Positions 17,024 to 24,653 of a stretch of 64,000 nucleotides of DNA are shown here, in pieces. A model generated the notes under the pieces. It was not told the origin of the DNA. It did no database searches and saw only the letters and a program-made list of their open reading frames with translations. Within the stretch, counting starts at the first letter, position 1, and each line of letters starts with the position of its first letter. The stretch comes from Chloroflexota bacterium (GTDB lineage: Bacteria > Chloroflexota > UBA6077 > SHYK01), in NCBI GenBank assembly GCA_009692845.1, contig SHYK01000001.1, positions 1 through 64,000 on the forward strand. Direction: 5' to 3'. The position numbers were made by a program, and so were the translations under genes.

Positions 17024-17052
17024 TTGACACCCCGGCACCCCCATGGTAGAGT
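17024..17052 (+). promoter_or_regulatory. Sigma-70-type promoter of the riboswitch operon
   Basis: TTGACA at 17024-17029 and TAGAGT at 17047-17052 are spaced by 17 bases, a near-consensus promoter. The predicted start of transcription at about 17059 lies 18 bases before the riboswitch. Confidence 0.75.
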
Positions 17053-17076
17053 CCGCGCTAATTGAATACGTTTCCG

Positions 17077-17200
17077 CCCTTATCAGGAGAGGTGGAGGGA
17101 TCCGGCCCGACGAAGCCCGGCAACCACCACAGCCCTGGCGAGCGCCCAGGCCCGTGGAACGGTGCCAATTCCGCTCCGACTTGTTCGGAGAAGATGAGGG
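17077..17200 (+). promoter_or_regulatory. SAM-I (S-box) riboswitch
   Basis: The segment carries the conserved S-box blocks in order. P1 is closed by CCCTTATC (17077-17084) and GATGAGGG (17193-17200). Then come GAGAGGTGGAGGGATCCGG with the kink-turn region, CGAAGCCCGGCAACC, the variable P3 hairpin around 17131-17155, and GGTGCCAATTCC, followed by the P4 hairpin CTCCGACTTGTTCGGAG. SAM-I riboswitches bind S-adenosylmethionine and shut down methionine/cysteine genes when it is abundant. A terminator follows at 17231. The gene controlled is a threonine-synthase-like enzyme, which is telling for its true role. Confidence 0.93.
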
Positions 17201-17230
17201 GAGGAGAGAGCGAGCCACGGGCGCCCCCTT

Positions 17231-17257
17231 CCCTATCTGTATGGATAGGGATTTTTT
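17231..17257 (+). terminator. Attenuator terminator of the SAM-I riboswitch
   Basis: CCCTATC at 17231-17237 pairs with GATAGGG at 17244-17250 around a 6-base loop, followed by ATTTTTT. The position, 30 bases after the aptamer and 51 bases before the start codon, fits the expression platform of a transcriptional OFF switch. Confidence 0.85.
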
Positions 17258-17308
17258 GTCGGCCGAACCCCACCCCCGGGCCTGCGGGCTAGTCAGGTGG
17301 GAGAGCCA

Positions 17309-18559
17309 ATGGGATACACACAGGGCCTGGTTTGCCGCGAGTGCGGCGCCAAGTACGATCTTGCACCGCTTCACGTTTGCGAGGCCTGCTTCGGCCCGCT
17401 CGAAGTCAGCTACGACTACGATGCGATTCGGGCCTCGATCAGCCGCGAAGAGATCGAGCGCGGTCCCCAGACCGTCTGGCGGTATCGCAAGCTGCTGCCG
17501 GTCGAGGACGAGCCAATCGTCGATTTGCAGACCGGCTGCACCCCGCTCATCCGAGCCGACAACCTCGGCCGTGAGCTGGGTCTGCGGAACCTGTACATCA
17601 AGAACGACACGGTCAATCCCACCTTCTCTTTCAAGGATCGGCCAGTCACCGTCGCGGCGACCCGAGCCCGAGCATTTGGCTTCTCCACCATCGCCTGCGC
17701 ATCGACCGGCAATCTGGCGGCGGCGGTCGCGGCCCATGCGGCGAAAGCCAATATGCGCTGTGTGGTGTTCATTCCCGACAATCTGGAGCCCAGCAAGATC
17801 GTGAACATCGCGGTCTATGGACCCACGGTGGTTGGGATCCGGGGTGGCTACGACGACGTGAATCGCCTCTGCGCCGAGATCGCCGACCGTTACGGCTGGG
17901 CCTTCGTGAATATCAATCTACGGCCCTACTACGCGGAGGGAAGTAAGACGCTGGCCTTCGAGGTCGCCGAGCAGCTCGGTTGGCGGGCCCCCGACGCGGT
18001 AGTTGTCCCTACCGCGAGCGGCGCGCTGTTCACCCGCATCGCCCGCGGTTTCCAGGAGCTAGCCGACGTCGGCCTGATCAGCCGGGCGACCCCTCGGATG
18101 GGGCTGGCCCAGGCGGCCGGTTGCTCTCCGATCGTGTCCGCCTACGAGGCCGACAGCCTCACTATCCGGCCCGTCAAGCCTTCCACCATCGCAAAGTCGC
18201 TGGCGATCGGCAATCCGGCCGATGGCTACTACTGTTTGAAGACGATCAAGGAGACCAACGGATTTGCCGGGTCGGTTTCCGACGAAGAGATTGTCGATGG
18301 CATGCGGCTCCTGGCTCGGACCGAAGGCATCTTTGCCGAGACCGCCGGCGGAGTGAGCATCGGGGTGCTCAAGAAGGCTGCCCTGGCCGGCCAGCTAGAC
18401 CCGGACGAGACCGTCGTGGTGTACGTGACCGGTAACGGGCTGAAGACTCCGGAGGCGGTGGCCGAGCACGCCCGGATCACGCTGACAATCAACGCGAACA
18501 TGCAGGAGTTCGAATCCTCGATGAGTGAGCATTCGCTGCTCGAGCCGGTCCCCGCATGA
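17309..18559 (+). CDS. metM: Threonine-synthase-like PLP enzyme, probable MetM-type homocysteine synthase
   Basis: The 416-residue fold-type II PLP enzyme begins with a zinc-ribbon-like segment (CRECGAKYDL...CEACFGPLEV), then FSFKDRPVTVAA with the PLP Lys, CASTGNLAAAVAAHAA and a C-terminal VVYVTGNGLKTPEAV. By similarity alone it would be threonine synthase. The SAM-I riboswitch upstream and the 4-base overlap with a sulfur-carrier protein gene argue for the MetM reaction reported from Streptomyces: O-phosphohomoserine plus carrier-protein thiocarboxylate to homocysteine. ATG 17309 is chosen because GGGAG lies 5 bases before it; a GTG lies at 17297. Role is inference from context. Confidence 0.8.
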   Translation: MGYTQGLVCRECGAKYDLAPLHVCEACFGPLEVSYDYDAIRASISREEIERGPQTVWRYRKLLPVEDEPIVDLQTGCTPLIRADNLGRELGLRNLYIKNDTVNPTFSFKDRPVTVAATRARAFGFSTIACASTGNLAAAVAAHAAKANMRCVVFIPDNLEPSKIVNIAVYGPTVVGIRGGYDDVNRLCAEIADRYGWAFVNINLRPYYAEGSKTLAFEVAEQLGWRAPDAVVVPTASGALFTRIARGFQELADVGLISRATPRMGLAQAAGCSPIVSAYEADSLTIRPVKPSTIAKSLAIGNPADGYYCLKTIKETNGFAGSVSDEEIVDGMRLLARTEGIFAETAGGVSIGVLKKAALAGQLDPDETVVVYVTGNGLKTPEAVAEHARITLTINANMQEFESSMSEHSLLEPVPA

Positions 18560-18831
18560 GCATTCGAGTTCGGGTCCCTACTCCGCTGCGCAACGTCACC
18601 GGCGGATTGGCCGATTTGGAGGCGACCGCCCCCACCGTCCTGGCTTGCTTTGGTGAGCTCGAGACCCAGTTCCCAGGTTTCTCGGACCGGGTGCTGGAAG
18701 AGAATGGCGAGGTCCGGCGGTTCGTTAATGTCTTCGTCAATGGCGAGGACATCCGCTTCCTGGATGGGCTCAACACCGCGCTCAAGTCCGGCGATGAGCT
18801 TTCCATCGTGCCGGCGATGGCCGGCGGGTAG
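18556..18831 (+). CDS. metO: ThiS/MoaD-type sulfur-carrier protein, probable MetO
   Basis: The 91-residue protein is a ubiquitin-fold sulfur carrier: RVPTPLRNVTGGLADLEA at the start, FVNVFVNGEDIRFLDGL in the middle, and a C-terminus ending exactly in Gly-Gly (VPAMAGG), the residue that becomes a thiocarboxylate. It overlaps the MetM-like gene by ATGA, so the two are made together. It would deliver sulfide to that enzyme. It is a paralog of the second carrier at 21397, with the same LxxGDELSIVPAMAGG-like ending but without a tail. Activation presumably by the MoeB-like enzyme at 20443. Confidence 0.87.
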   Translation: MSIRVRVPTPLRNVTGGLADLEATAPTVLACFGELETQFPGFSDRVLEENGEVRRFVNVFVNGEDIRFLDGLNTALKSGDELSIVPAMAGG

Positions 18832-18928
18832 CTAGCGGACGGCGAGGGTCAAACTTCGCCTGCTCGGAATGCCCGCACGCCTCCAGGGCCTTTCCGCCCC
18901 AATCTGACCGCGTGGGCCCCGAACTTCG

Positions 18929-18952
18929 TACAATCTAGAGTCTTTGACTCAA
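18929..18952 (+). promoter_or_regulatory. Promoter -10 and CTTTGACT box upstream of the Rrf2 gene
   Basis: TACAAT at 18929-18934 is a good -10 box. Just after it comes AGTCTTTGACT (18939-18949), an AGTC/GACT inverted repeat. The core CTTTGACT recurs upstream of the MoeB-like gene at 20401. A site shared by these two promoters could be bound by the Rrf2 protein itself. Confidence 0.45.
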
Positions 18953-18970
18953 CAATCCCGGGGGTTAACT

Positions 18971-19408
18971 GTGCGCGTTCCCATGCGGGCGGATTACGGC
19001 TCCCGGGCCATGATCGATCTCGCCCGCCATTACGGAACCGGGCTGACTCAGAGCGCGGTGATTGCCGCCCGCCAGCAGATCCCCGAGTCCTACCTCGAAC
19101 GGCTGCTCACGAATTTGCGGCGGGCCGGCCTGGTCAGGAGCGTACGCGGCCCGTCCGGCGGCCATGAGCTGGCCCGATCTCCGTCCGCGATCACCCTCGG
19201 CGAAGTCTGGGAGGCGCTCGAAGGTGAGCAAACCCTGGGAACGTGTCTCGACGACTCTGGCTCTTGTACAGTGACAGCGGCCTGTGTGCTGCAGGACGTA
19301 TGGCACGATCTGGAAGCGAGTGCCCAACGCATCATGCAGAATGTCAACATCGAGCAGTTGGCTGAGCGGCAATCGCAGCGCGAGGGCCGCAGCATGTACC
19401 ACATCTGA
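18971..19408 (+). CDS. Rrf2 family transcriptional regulator with three conserved-type cysteines
   Basis: The 145-residue protein has the winged helix of the Rrf2 family: [16 protein letters not shown], then [28 protein letters not shown] as recognition helix and wing. Near residue 95 it has C-x6-C-x5-C (CLDDSGSC...C), close to the cysteine set that binds an Fe-S cluster in IscR (C-x5-C-x5-C). Within a cysteine/methionine gene set it is probably the local regulator, comparable to CymR or IscR. GTG at 18971 is preferred since a GGGGG tract lies 7 bases upstream and the N-terminus then matches the family. Confidence 0.85.
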   Translation: MRVPMRADYGSRAMIDLARHYGTGLTQSAVIAARQQIPESYLERLLTNLRRAGLVRSVRGPSGGHELARSPSAITLGEVWEALEGEQTLGTCLDDSGSCTVTAACVLQDVWHDLEASAQRIMQNVNIEQLAERQSQREGRSMYHI

Positions 19409-19467
19409 GAGAGGGAGGCCCACCCGTCCCACAACCGATCGGTAGCCGTCCGCTCATCGCGGAGTCC

Positions 19468-20361
19468 GTGCTCGATCTCGTCGGCAACACGCCGCTGGTG
19501 CGGATTCGGCGAGTGGTGCCGGATCGCGCGGCCGAGCTGTACGGCAAGCTGGAGTCGATGAATCCGGCCGGAAGCGTGAAGGATCGCATTGCTCTGGCCA
19601 TGATCAACGAGGCCGAGAAAGCGGGCCTGCTCAAGCCAGGGGCGACGCTCGTGGAGCCCACCAGCGGCAACACCGGCATCGGTTTGGCCATGGTCGCTGC
19701 CGCCAAGGGCTATCACTTGATCCTCACCATGCCGGATGACATGAGTCTCGAGCGGCGCAAGCTGCTGGCACGATTCGGTGCCGAGCTCATCCTCACGCCG
19801 AGAGACGAGGGCATGTCGGGCGCCGTCGACGCGGCCGTCAAGCTCCTGAAGCAGCACCCGGAATATTTCATGCCCCAGCAGTTCGAAAATTTGGCCAACC
19901 CCGAGGCTCATCGCCGCACCACCGCGCAGGAAATCCTGCAGGCGCTCGGCGACCGGGTGGACGCCTTCGTCGCCGGGGTGGGGACCGGCGGGACGATTAC
20001 CGGGGTAGGACAGGTTCTGAAAGCGCAACGACCCGACATTTTGATCGTCGCCGTCGAGCCGGCGCGTTCGCCCCTACTCAGCGGAGGCCAGGCCCGCCCG
20101 CATGGGATCCAGGGAATCGGCGCGACCTTTATTCCGGCGGTATTCGATCGGAGCGTGGTGGACGAGATTCTCACCGTTGAAGATCGGGACGCGATCCAAA
20201 CTTCGGTCCGGCTAGCCCGCGAAGAAGGTATCCTGGTCGGGGTGTCGGCGGGGGCTAACGTGCTGGCGGCCGGCCGAATCGCGCAACGATTGGGCCCGGG
20301 CCACGTCGTGGTGACGGTGCTGCCGGATACCGGTGAGCGTTACCTGAGCGTGGAATTTTGA
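19468..20361 (+). CDS. cysK: Cysteine synthase (O-acetylserine sulfhydrylase, CysK-type)
   Basis: The protein has all marks of the CysK/CBS family: [14 protein letters not shown] with the PLP Lys, [13 protein letters not shown], the phosphate loop [12 protein letters not shown] and [11 protein letters not shown]. It joins O-acetylserine (or a related substrate) with sulfide. The first usable start codon is the GTG at 19468, but the frame continues upstream with ..[16 protein letters not shown], which looks like the normal N-terminus. The best Shine-Dalgarno (GGGAGG, 19413-19418) is also far upstream. A non-standard start or a small sequence error between 19419 and 19468 is possible. Confidence 0.88.
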   Translation: MLDLVGNTPLVRIRRVVPDRAAELYGKLESMNPAGSVKDRIALAMINEAEKAGLLKPGATLVEPTSGNTGIGLAMVAAAKGYHLILTMPDDMSLERRKLLARFGAELILTPRDEGMSGAVDAAVKLLKQHPEYFMPQQFENLANPEAHRRTTAQEILQALGDRVDAFVAGVGTGGTITGVGQVLKAQRPDILIVAVEPARSPLLSGGQARPHGIQGIGATFIPAVFDRSVVDEILTVEDRDAIQTSVRLAREEGILVGVSAGANVLAAGRIAQRLGPGHVVVTVLPDTGERYLSVEF

Positions 20362-20392
20362 CCCCAACCCAGCGTCCCGCGCCTAGAGATAT

Positions 20393-20413
20393 ATCCTATA
20401 CTTTGACTAGGAT
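20393..20413 (+). promoter_or_regulatory. Inverted-repeat operator candidate upstream of the MoeB-like gene
   Basis: ATCCTA (20393-20398) and TAGGAT (20408-20413) form a perfect inverted repeat around a 9-base centre that contains CTTTGAC. TATACT at 20397-20402 could be a -10 box inside it. Centre-to-centre distance of 15 bases would fit a dimeric regulator such as the Rrf2 protein encoded upstream. Confidence 0.5.
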
Positions 20414-20442
20414 TTGGCTGCCCCAGATCCCGGAGGCGAAAT

Positions 20443-21282
20443 ATGGCAACTAACGGTAACGGAGCTCGAACCCTCACCCTCGACCAGATCCGCCGCTATC
20501 AGCGGCAGATCATCATGCCCGAGGTTGGGAGCATTGGCCAGCGGAAGCTGCTCGATGCGAGCGTCCTGTGCATCGGGGCCGGCGGATTGGGCTCGCCGTC
20601 CGCCCTGTACCTGGCCGCGGCCGGCGTCGGAAAGCTGGGCATCGTGGACTTCGACGTGGTGGACGTATCCAACCTGCACCGTCAGATTCTGCACGGCAAC
20701 AAGGATGTCGGGCGACCGAAGGTGGAATCGGCGGCCGATACCTTGCGCGACATCAATCCGGACGTCGAGATCATTGGCTACAACGAGCCCATCAATTCCG
20801 AAAACGCTTTCGACATCATGCGGGACTACGATGTGGTGCTGAACGGCTCGGATAATTTCCCGACCCGCTATCTGGTGAACGATGCCTGCTTCTTGCTCGG
20901 CAAGCCGCTGGTGGATGGGATGATCTTTCGATTCGAAGGCCAGGCCACGGTTTACCAGCCGGGGTCCGGTTGCTATCGCTGTCTTTTCCCCTCTCCACCG
21001 CCCCCCGGCGCGGTGCCGAGCTGTGCCGAAGCGGGTGTGCTTGGTGTGTTGCCCGGTATCATCGGTTCGATCGAGGCCGTGGAAGCGATCAAACTGATCC
21101 TGGGGGAGGGCACGTCGCTGGTTAATCGGCTGCTCCTCTTCGACTCACTAGCCATGGAGTTTCGTCAGGTCAAAATCCGTCGGGACCCGACCTGCCCGCT
21201 TTGCGGCGACGAGCCGTCCATCAGCGAGCTGATCGACTACGAAGCGTTTTGTGGAGGTCCGGCCGCGTCGGCGTTGAGCTGA
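20443..21282 (+). CDS. moeB: MoeB/ThiF-type sulfur-carrier adenylyltransferase
   Basis: The 279-residue E1-like enzyme has the ATP-binding Rossmann motif GAGGLGSPSALYLAAAGVG, the DxD/N and R region FDVVDVSNLHRQILH, and NGSDNFPTRYLVND. Two CxxC pairs (CYRC, CPLC) make the structural zinc site. It lacks the C-terminal rhodanese domain present in longer forms (about 390 residues). It activates the C-terminal Gly of ThiS/MoaD-like proteins as acyl-adenylate so that sulfur can be attached. As the only such gene here, it probably serves both carriers (18556 and 21397). Confidence 0.88.
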   Translation: MATNGNGARTLTLDQIRRYQRQIIMPEVGSIGQRKLLDASVLCIGAGGLGSPSALYLAAAGVGKLGIVDFDVVDVSNLHRQILHGNKDVGRPKVESAADTLRDINPDVEIIGYNEPINSENAFDIMRDYDVVLNGSDNFPTRYLVNDACFLLGKPLVDGMIFRFEGQATVYQPGSGCYRCLFPSPPPPGAVPSCAEAGVLGVLPGIIGSIEAVEAIKLILGEGTSLVNRLLLFDSLAMEFRQVKIRRDPTCPLCGDEPSISELIDYEAFCGGPAASALS

Positions 21283-21396
21283 GCCTGACCAGGCACTAGC
21301 GAGCGGCTAGGTATAAAGTTCGTCTGCCCAGGATCTTCGCCTCGCCAGGTCGACCCTGGCGATTTCAGCGAGAACGACAAGGCCGGGAGTATGCGC

Positions 21397-21705
21397 ATGA
21401 GCGTCGAGGTCCAGGTCCCCACCGTGTTACGAAGTCACACCGGGGGGGAGCGCGTCGTTCATGCCGAGGGCAACACGGTTGCGGCCGTCATCGAAGCTCT
21501 GGAGCACGAGTTTCCCGGCTTCCGCACCGAGCTCCTGGGCGACGACGGCAACTTGCGAACTTTCGTCAATCTCTATGTGAATGATGAGGACATTCGCTAC
21601 CTGAATCGCCTCGATACTCCGCTTGCCGACGGGGACCGACTGGCGATCTTGCCGGCCCTGGCCGGTGGCGGCTCTAGCACTCCTGGCGGTTTCCCGCCGG
21701 ACTGA
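21397..21705 (+). CDS. cysO: CysO-type sulfur-carrier protein with residues beyond the Gly-Gly
   Basis: The protein of 102 residues has the CysO pattern: VQVPTVLRSHTGGERVV, FVNLYVNDEDIRYLNRLDTPL and GDRLAILPALAGG. Unlike the MetO-like paralog it does not end there. It continues with GSSTPGGFPPD, so the reactive Gly-Gly is masked until the tail is cut off. The JAMM protease encoded at 22657 is the obvious candidate. ATG 21397 has GGGAG 7 bases before it; the ATG at 21391 is too close. The stop shares a base with the start of cysM (TGATG). Confidence 0.85.
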   Translation: MSVEVQVPTVLRSHTGGERVVHAEGNTVAAVIEALEHEFPGFRTELLGDDGNLRTFVNLYVNDEDIRYLNRLDTPLADGDRLAILPALAGGGSSTPGGFPPD

Positions 21706-22640
21706 TGCCTTACTCTTCAATTCTGGACACGATCGGACACACCCCGCTCGTCGAGCTCAAGTCGTTTAGCCCGCGGGAGGGGGTGCGGATCTTTGCCAAG
21801 CTGGAGGGCCAGAACCCGACCGGGAGCGTCAAGGACCGGATTGCCCTCGCCATGGTCGAACAGGCCGAGCGCGATGGGAAGACGAGTCCTGGCTGCACGA
21901 TCATCGAATCCACCAGTGGCAATACCGGCATTTCACTGGCCCTCGTGTGCAAGCTGAAAGGCTACCATTTTCTGGCTGTGATGCCGGAAAACGTCAGCCC
22001 TGAGCGCAGTAAATTGCTGGAGGCTTTCGGGGCCGAGATCGTAACCACTGACGGTTCCCGAGGCTCAAATGGCGCCATTGAGCTGGCTCAGCGGATGGCG
22101 GCCGACCACCCGGACTACCTCCTGCTCTACCAATATGGGAACCCGGCCAATCCGCGGGCGCACTATGAAACGACCGCGGTTGAGATTCTGGAGCAGGTGC
22201 CGGACGTCACCGCTTTTGTGGCCGGGCTGGGCACCGGCGGGACGCTCATGGGCGTTTCCCGGCGCCTCAAGGAGCACAACCAGGCGACGCAAGTGATTGC
22301 CGCCGAGCCCAATCTGGGCGACCTGGTTTATGGGCTTCGCAATTTGGACGAAGGCTTTGTCCCGCCCATCTTGGACCTGGCCCTCCTGGACCGAAAAATG
22401 ATCGTTTCGAGCGAGGACAGCATCCGGTTTACCCAGGAGCTGCTCTGGCGGGAAGGGATCTTTGCCGGAGTCTCGTCGGGGGCAGCGGTCTCAACTGCCG
22501 TTCGGGTGGCTCAGCGCCTGGACAAGGGCAATGTGGTGACGCTCTTGGCCGATGGCGGCTGGAAATACTTGAGCACCGAGATCTGGACCAAGCGAATCGA
22601 GGTAGCCAGCAGCGACCTCAAGGGCCAGCTACTCTGGTAG
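21705..22640 (+). CDS. cysM: Cysteine synthase, CysO-dependent CysM type
   Basis: The 311-residue PLP enzyme shows [14 protein letters not shown] with the PLP Lys, ESTSGNTGISLAL, and the phosphate loop GLGTGGTLMGV. It resembles mycobacterial CysM, which adds the thiocarboxylated CysO to aminoacrylate made from O-phosphoserine. Translational coupling to cysO and the Mec gene just downstream make this assignment more likely than a plain O-acetylserine enzyme. The C-terminal extension after SGAAVSTAV (residues 265-311, ending in LLW) is where mycobacterial CysM has its active-site lid. Confidence 0.9.
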   Translation: MPYSSILDTIGHTPLVELKSFSPREGVRIFAKLEGQNPTGSVKDRIALAMVEQAERDGKTSPGCTIIESTSGNTGISLALVCKLKGYHFLAVMPENVSPERSKLLEAFGAEIVTTDGSRGSNGAIELAQRMAADHPDYLLLYQYGNPANPRAHYETTAVEILEQVPDVTAFVAGLGTGGTLMGVSRRLKEHNQATQVIAAEPNLGDLVYGLRNLDEGFVPPILDLALLDRKMIVSSEDSIRFTQELLWREGIFAGVSSGAAVSTAVRVAQRLDKGNVVTLLADGGWKYLSTEIWTKRIEVASSDLKGQLLW

Positions 22641-22656
22641 CGATCGAGGAGACCGA

Positions 22657-23082
22657 GTGATCAAGCTGACCAGGCCCCAGCTCGATATGATCATCGCCCA
22701 TGCCCGGGAGGGGTTCCCGCACGAGATTTGCGGAATTCTTTCGGGCCAGAATGGGCAGGTGGAAACCGTCCATGAGGCGACCAACGTGGCGCCCAACCCC
22801 CGGATTCGGTTCTCCATGGATCCCAAGGACATCCTTCGGATCACCGACGAGATCGATGACGGTGGGCGTGAGCTGTTGGGCTTTTACCACTCCCATTGCC
22901 ACACCCAGGCCTACCCTTCGCCGACCGATGTCGCGGACTGGCCGGGCCGCTGGTATCCCGACGCGCTCGCTTTCATCTGCTCCCTGATGGATGAGGAGCG
23001 ACCGCTTCTGCGTGCCTTTCACATTGCCGAGGATGGCCAAATCGAAGAAGCCCAGATCGAGATCGTCGAGGGTTCGGTCTAA
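22657..23082 (+). CDS. mec: JAMM/MPN metalloprotease (Mec-type CysO-cysteine peptidase)
   Basis: The 141-residue protein has a full zinc site: Glu in HEICGILSG and HSH-x7-S-x2-D (HSHCHTQAYPSPTD, about residues 78-91). Mec cuts cysteine off the CysO-cysteine adduct. Relatives such as QbsD or HcyD also trim extra residues from carrier proteins, a job that seems needed here because CysO has an 11-residue tail. GTG start at 22657 after GAGGAG. Last gene of the plus-strand sulfur block; it converges with modC. Confidence 0.9.
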   Translation: MIKLTRPQLDMIIAHAREGFPHEICGILSGQNGQVETVHEATNVAPNPRIRFSMDPKDILRITDEIDDGGRELLGFYHSHCHTQAYPSPTDVADWPGRWYPDALAFICSLMDEERPLLRAFHIAEDGQIEEAQIEIVEGSV

Positions 23083-23083
23083 G

Positions 23084-23797
23084 TTAGCTGCGCTCGCCCC
23101 TCGCGTCGGGTAGCACTTCCGTAGCGAGGCGCGCCGCGTCGGGTGGGCTCTGGCTGCCGCCAACGATGCGACCGCCGGCGTAAACAAAGCATTCAGTGGC
23201 GAGCTGCAGATCCTCAGGATCATGGGTGACGAGCAGCATGTGGAATCGCAGTCGTTGCTGGAGCTCGTTCAGCTCCGCTCGCAACGCGGCACGGAGGGTC
23301 CCGTCGAGGGCTGCAAAGGGCTCGTCCAACAACAGGATGCGCGGTTCCAGAATCAGCGCACGGGCCAGGGCAACTCGCTGCTGTTGGCCGCCGGAAAGCT
23401 GCATGGGATAGCGGTGAGCAAGCCGCTCCATGCCCACCGTGGCGAGCATGCGGCCGATTCGCTCGGCAGCGGGACTCCCGTGTCGATGTTTCAGCCCAAA
23501 GCCCACGTTCGCCGCTACGTCGAGATGGGGGAACAGCCCGTAGTGCTGAGGAACGTATCCGACGTGGCGTTCTTGCGGGCTGAGATCTATTCCGAGCGAG
23601 CGATCGAAGAGCACCCGGCCATCGAGGACGATCCGTCCCTGATCTGGACGGACGGCTCCCGCCACGGACCGCAGGGTTTGGGTCTTTCCCGAACCCGAAG
23701 GGCCGATGAGCGCGGCGATCGGTGCTTCGGTGGCGAGGCAGACGTCGAGCGCGAAATCGTGCTCTGGGAAGCGTTTCTGAATCGAAAGCTCAAGCAT
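23084..23797 (-). CDS. modC: Molybdate-type ABC transporter ATP-binding protein
   Basis: The 237-residue ATPase has Walker A GPSGSGKT, the signature LSGGQQQRVALARAL and Walker B ILLLDEPFAALD with the His switch VTHDPEDL. Together with the permease and binding protein upstream it forms a ModABC-like importer. ModC often has a C-terminal TOBE/Mop domain (about 350 residues); here it stops after the ATPase core. It overlaps the permease gene by 8 bases. Tungstate or sulfate could be alternative substrates, but the ModA type argues for molybdate. Confidence 0.88.
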   Translation of the reverse strand: MLELSIQKRFPEHDFALDVCLATEAPIAALIGPSGSGKTQTLRSVAGAVRPDQGRIVLDGRVLFDRSLGIDLSPQERHVGYVPQHYGLFPHLDVAANVGFGLKHRHGSPAAERIGRMLATVGMERLAHRYPMQLSGGQQQRVALARALILEPRILLLDEPFAALDGTLRAALRAELNELQQRLRFHMLLVTHDPEDLQLATECFVYAGGRIVGGSQSPPDAARLATEVLPDARGERS

Positions 23798-24653
23798 AGA
23801 CAGGGTTCCGCGCGCGCAAAGAAGCGCGAAGGATCAGCAGCAGACCAAAGGACAGGACCGTAAGCAACGCCGAAATCGCCATGGCGGCATCGAGATCACT
23901 TTCGAGGCCGGCGTAAATTGCCAGCGGCAAAGTTTGCGTGCGTCCCAAGAAGCTCCCGGCGAACATGATCGTTGCGCCGAATTCCCCCAACGCGCGTGCC
24001 CAGCAAGTGGTTGCTCCACTCAGAAGCCCCGGAAAAGCCAGGGGCACGGTGACCCGGACGAAGGTCAGCCAGCTCGAGACGCCCAGCGTATGGGAAACGA
24101 TCTCAAATTCTGGATCAACGGACTCGAAGGCTGCTCGCGCGGCCCGCACGTAGAAAGGTGCGGCGACGAAGAACTGGGCCAGGACGACCGCGGTCGCGGT
24201 AAACGGGATGCTGATGCCGGCCGCGGCGAGCTGGTCACCCAGCAAACCGCGACGCCCGAAAGCGAACAAGAGGCCAACCCCGGCCACTGCCGGCGGGAGC
24301 ACCATCGGAAGCTCCAGGAGACTGTCCAGCAGGGCATGTCCGGGAAAACGGCGGCGGGCCAAAACGTAGGCCAACGGGGTACCGAGCAGCAGTGCGCCCG
24401 CCAAAGTGCACGCCGTCGTTATGGCGCTGACCCGCAGCGCTTCCAACACGATGGGACGGGTAAGGGTCTGGAGCGGAGCCTCTGATTGAGCCACCCGCGC
24501 GAGGATCGCGAACACCGGCAAGCCGATGATCGCCACAAAGAGCAGTGAGGGCCCGGCCACCAGCGCTTGCGGCCAGCTAGGCAACTGCCATGAGCGCATT
24601 CTCGCTTTCACCGTCTCCAGTCTTGCGGTACTCAAGGATGCCCGAAATCCCAT
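23790..24653 (-). CDS. modB: Molybdate ABC transporter permease
   Basis: The protein of up to 287 residues has about six membrane segments and the EAA loop of importers, seen as ESVDPEFEIVSHTLGVSSW...VTVPLAFPGLLSG. Residues ELPMVLPPAVAGVGLLFAFG match ModB/CysT-type permeases. Two starts are possible: ATG 24653, which overlaps the modA end by 22 bases and has GGAG about 11 bases upstream, or ATG 24599. Neighbours are modA upstream and modC downstream. Confidence 0.87.
   Translation of the reverse strand: MGFRASLSTARLETVKARMRSWQLPSWPQALVAGPSLLFVAIIGLPVFAILARVAQSEAPLQTLTRPIVLEALRVSAITTACTLAGALLLGTPLAYVLARRRFPGHALLDSLLELPMVLPPAVAGVGLLFAFGRRGLLGDQLAAAGISIPFTATAVVLAQFFVAAPFYVRAARAAFESVDPEFEIVSHTLGVSSWLTFVRVTVPLAFPGLLSGATTCWARALGEFGATIMFAGSFLGRTQTLPLAIYAGLESDLDAAMAISALLTVLSFGLLLILRASLRARNPVYA

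Noticed and set aside
16955-17737. Upstream part of the long minus-strand frame before the ACT domain of malic enzyme
   Set aside because: It runs antisense through the riboswitch and the MetM-like gene; the ribosome site and homology put the start at 16954.
18508-18525. GGAGTTCGAATCCTCG, similar to a tRNA T-arm
   Set aside because: It lies inside the coding end of the MetM-like gene and no cloverleaf can be formed around it.
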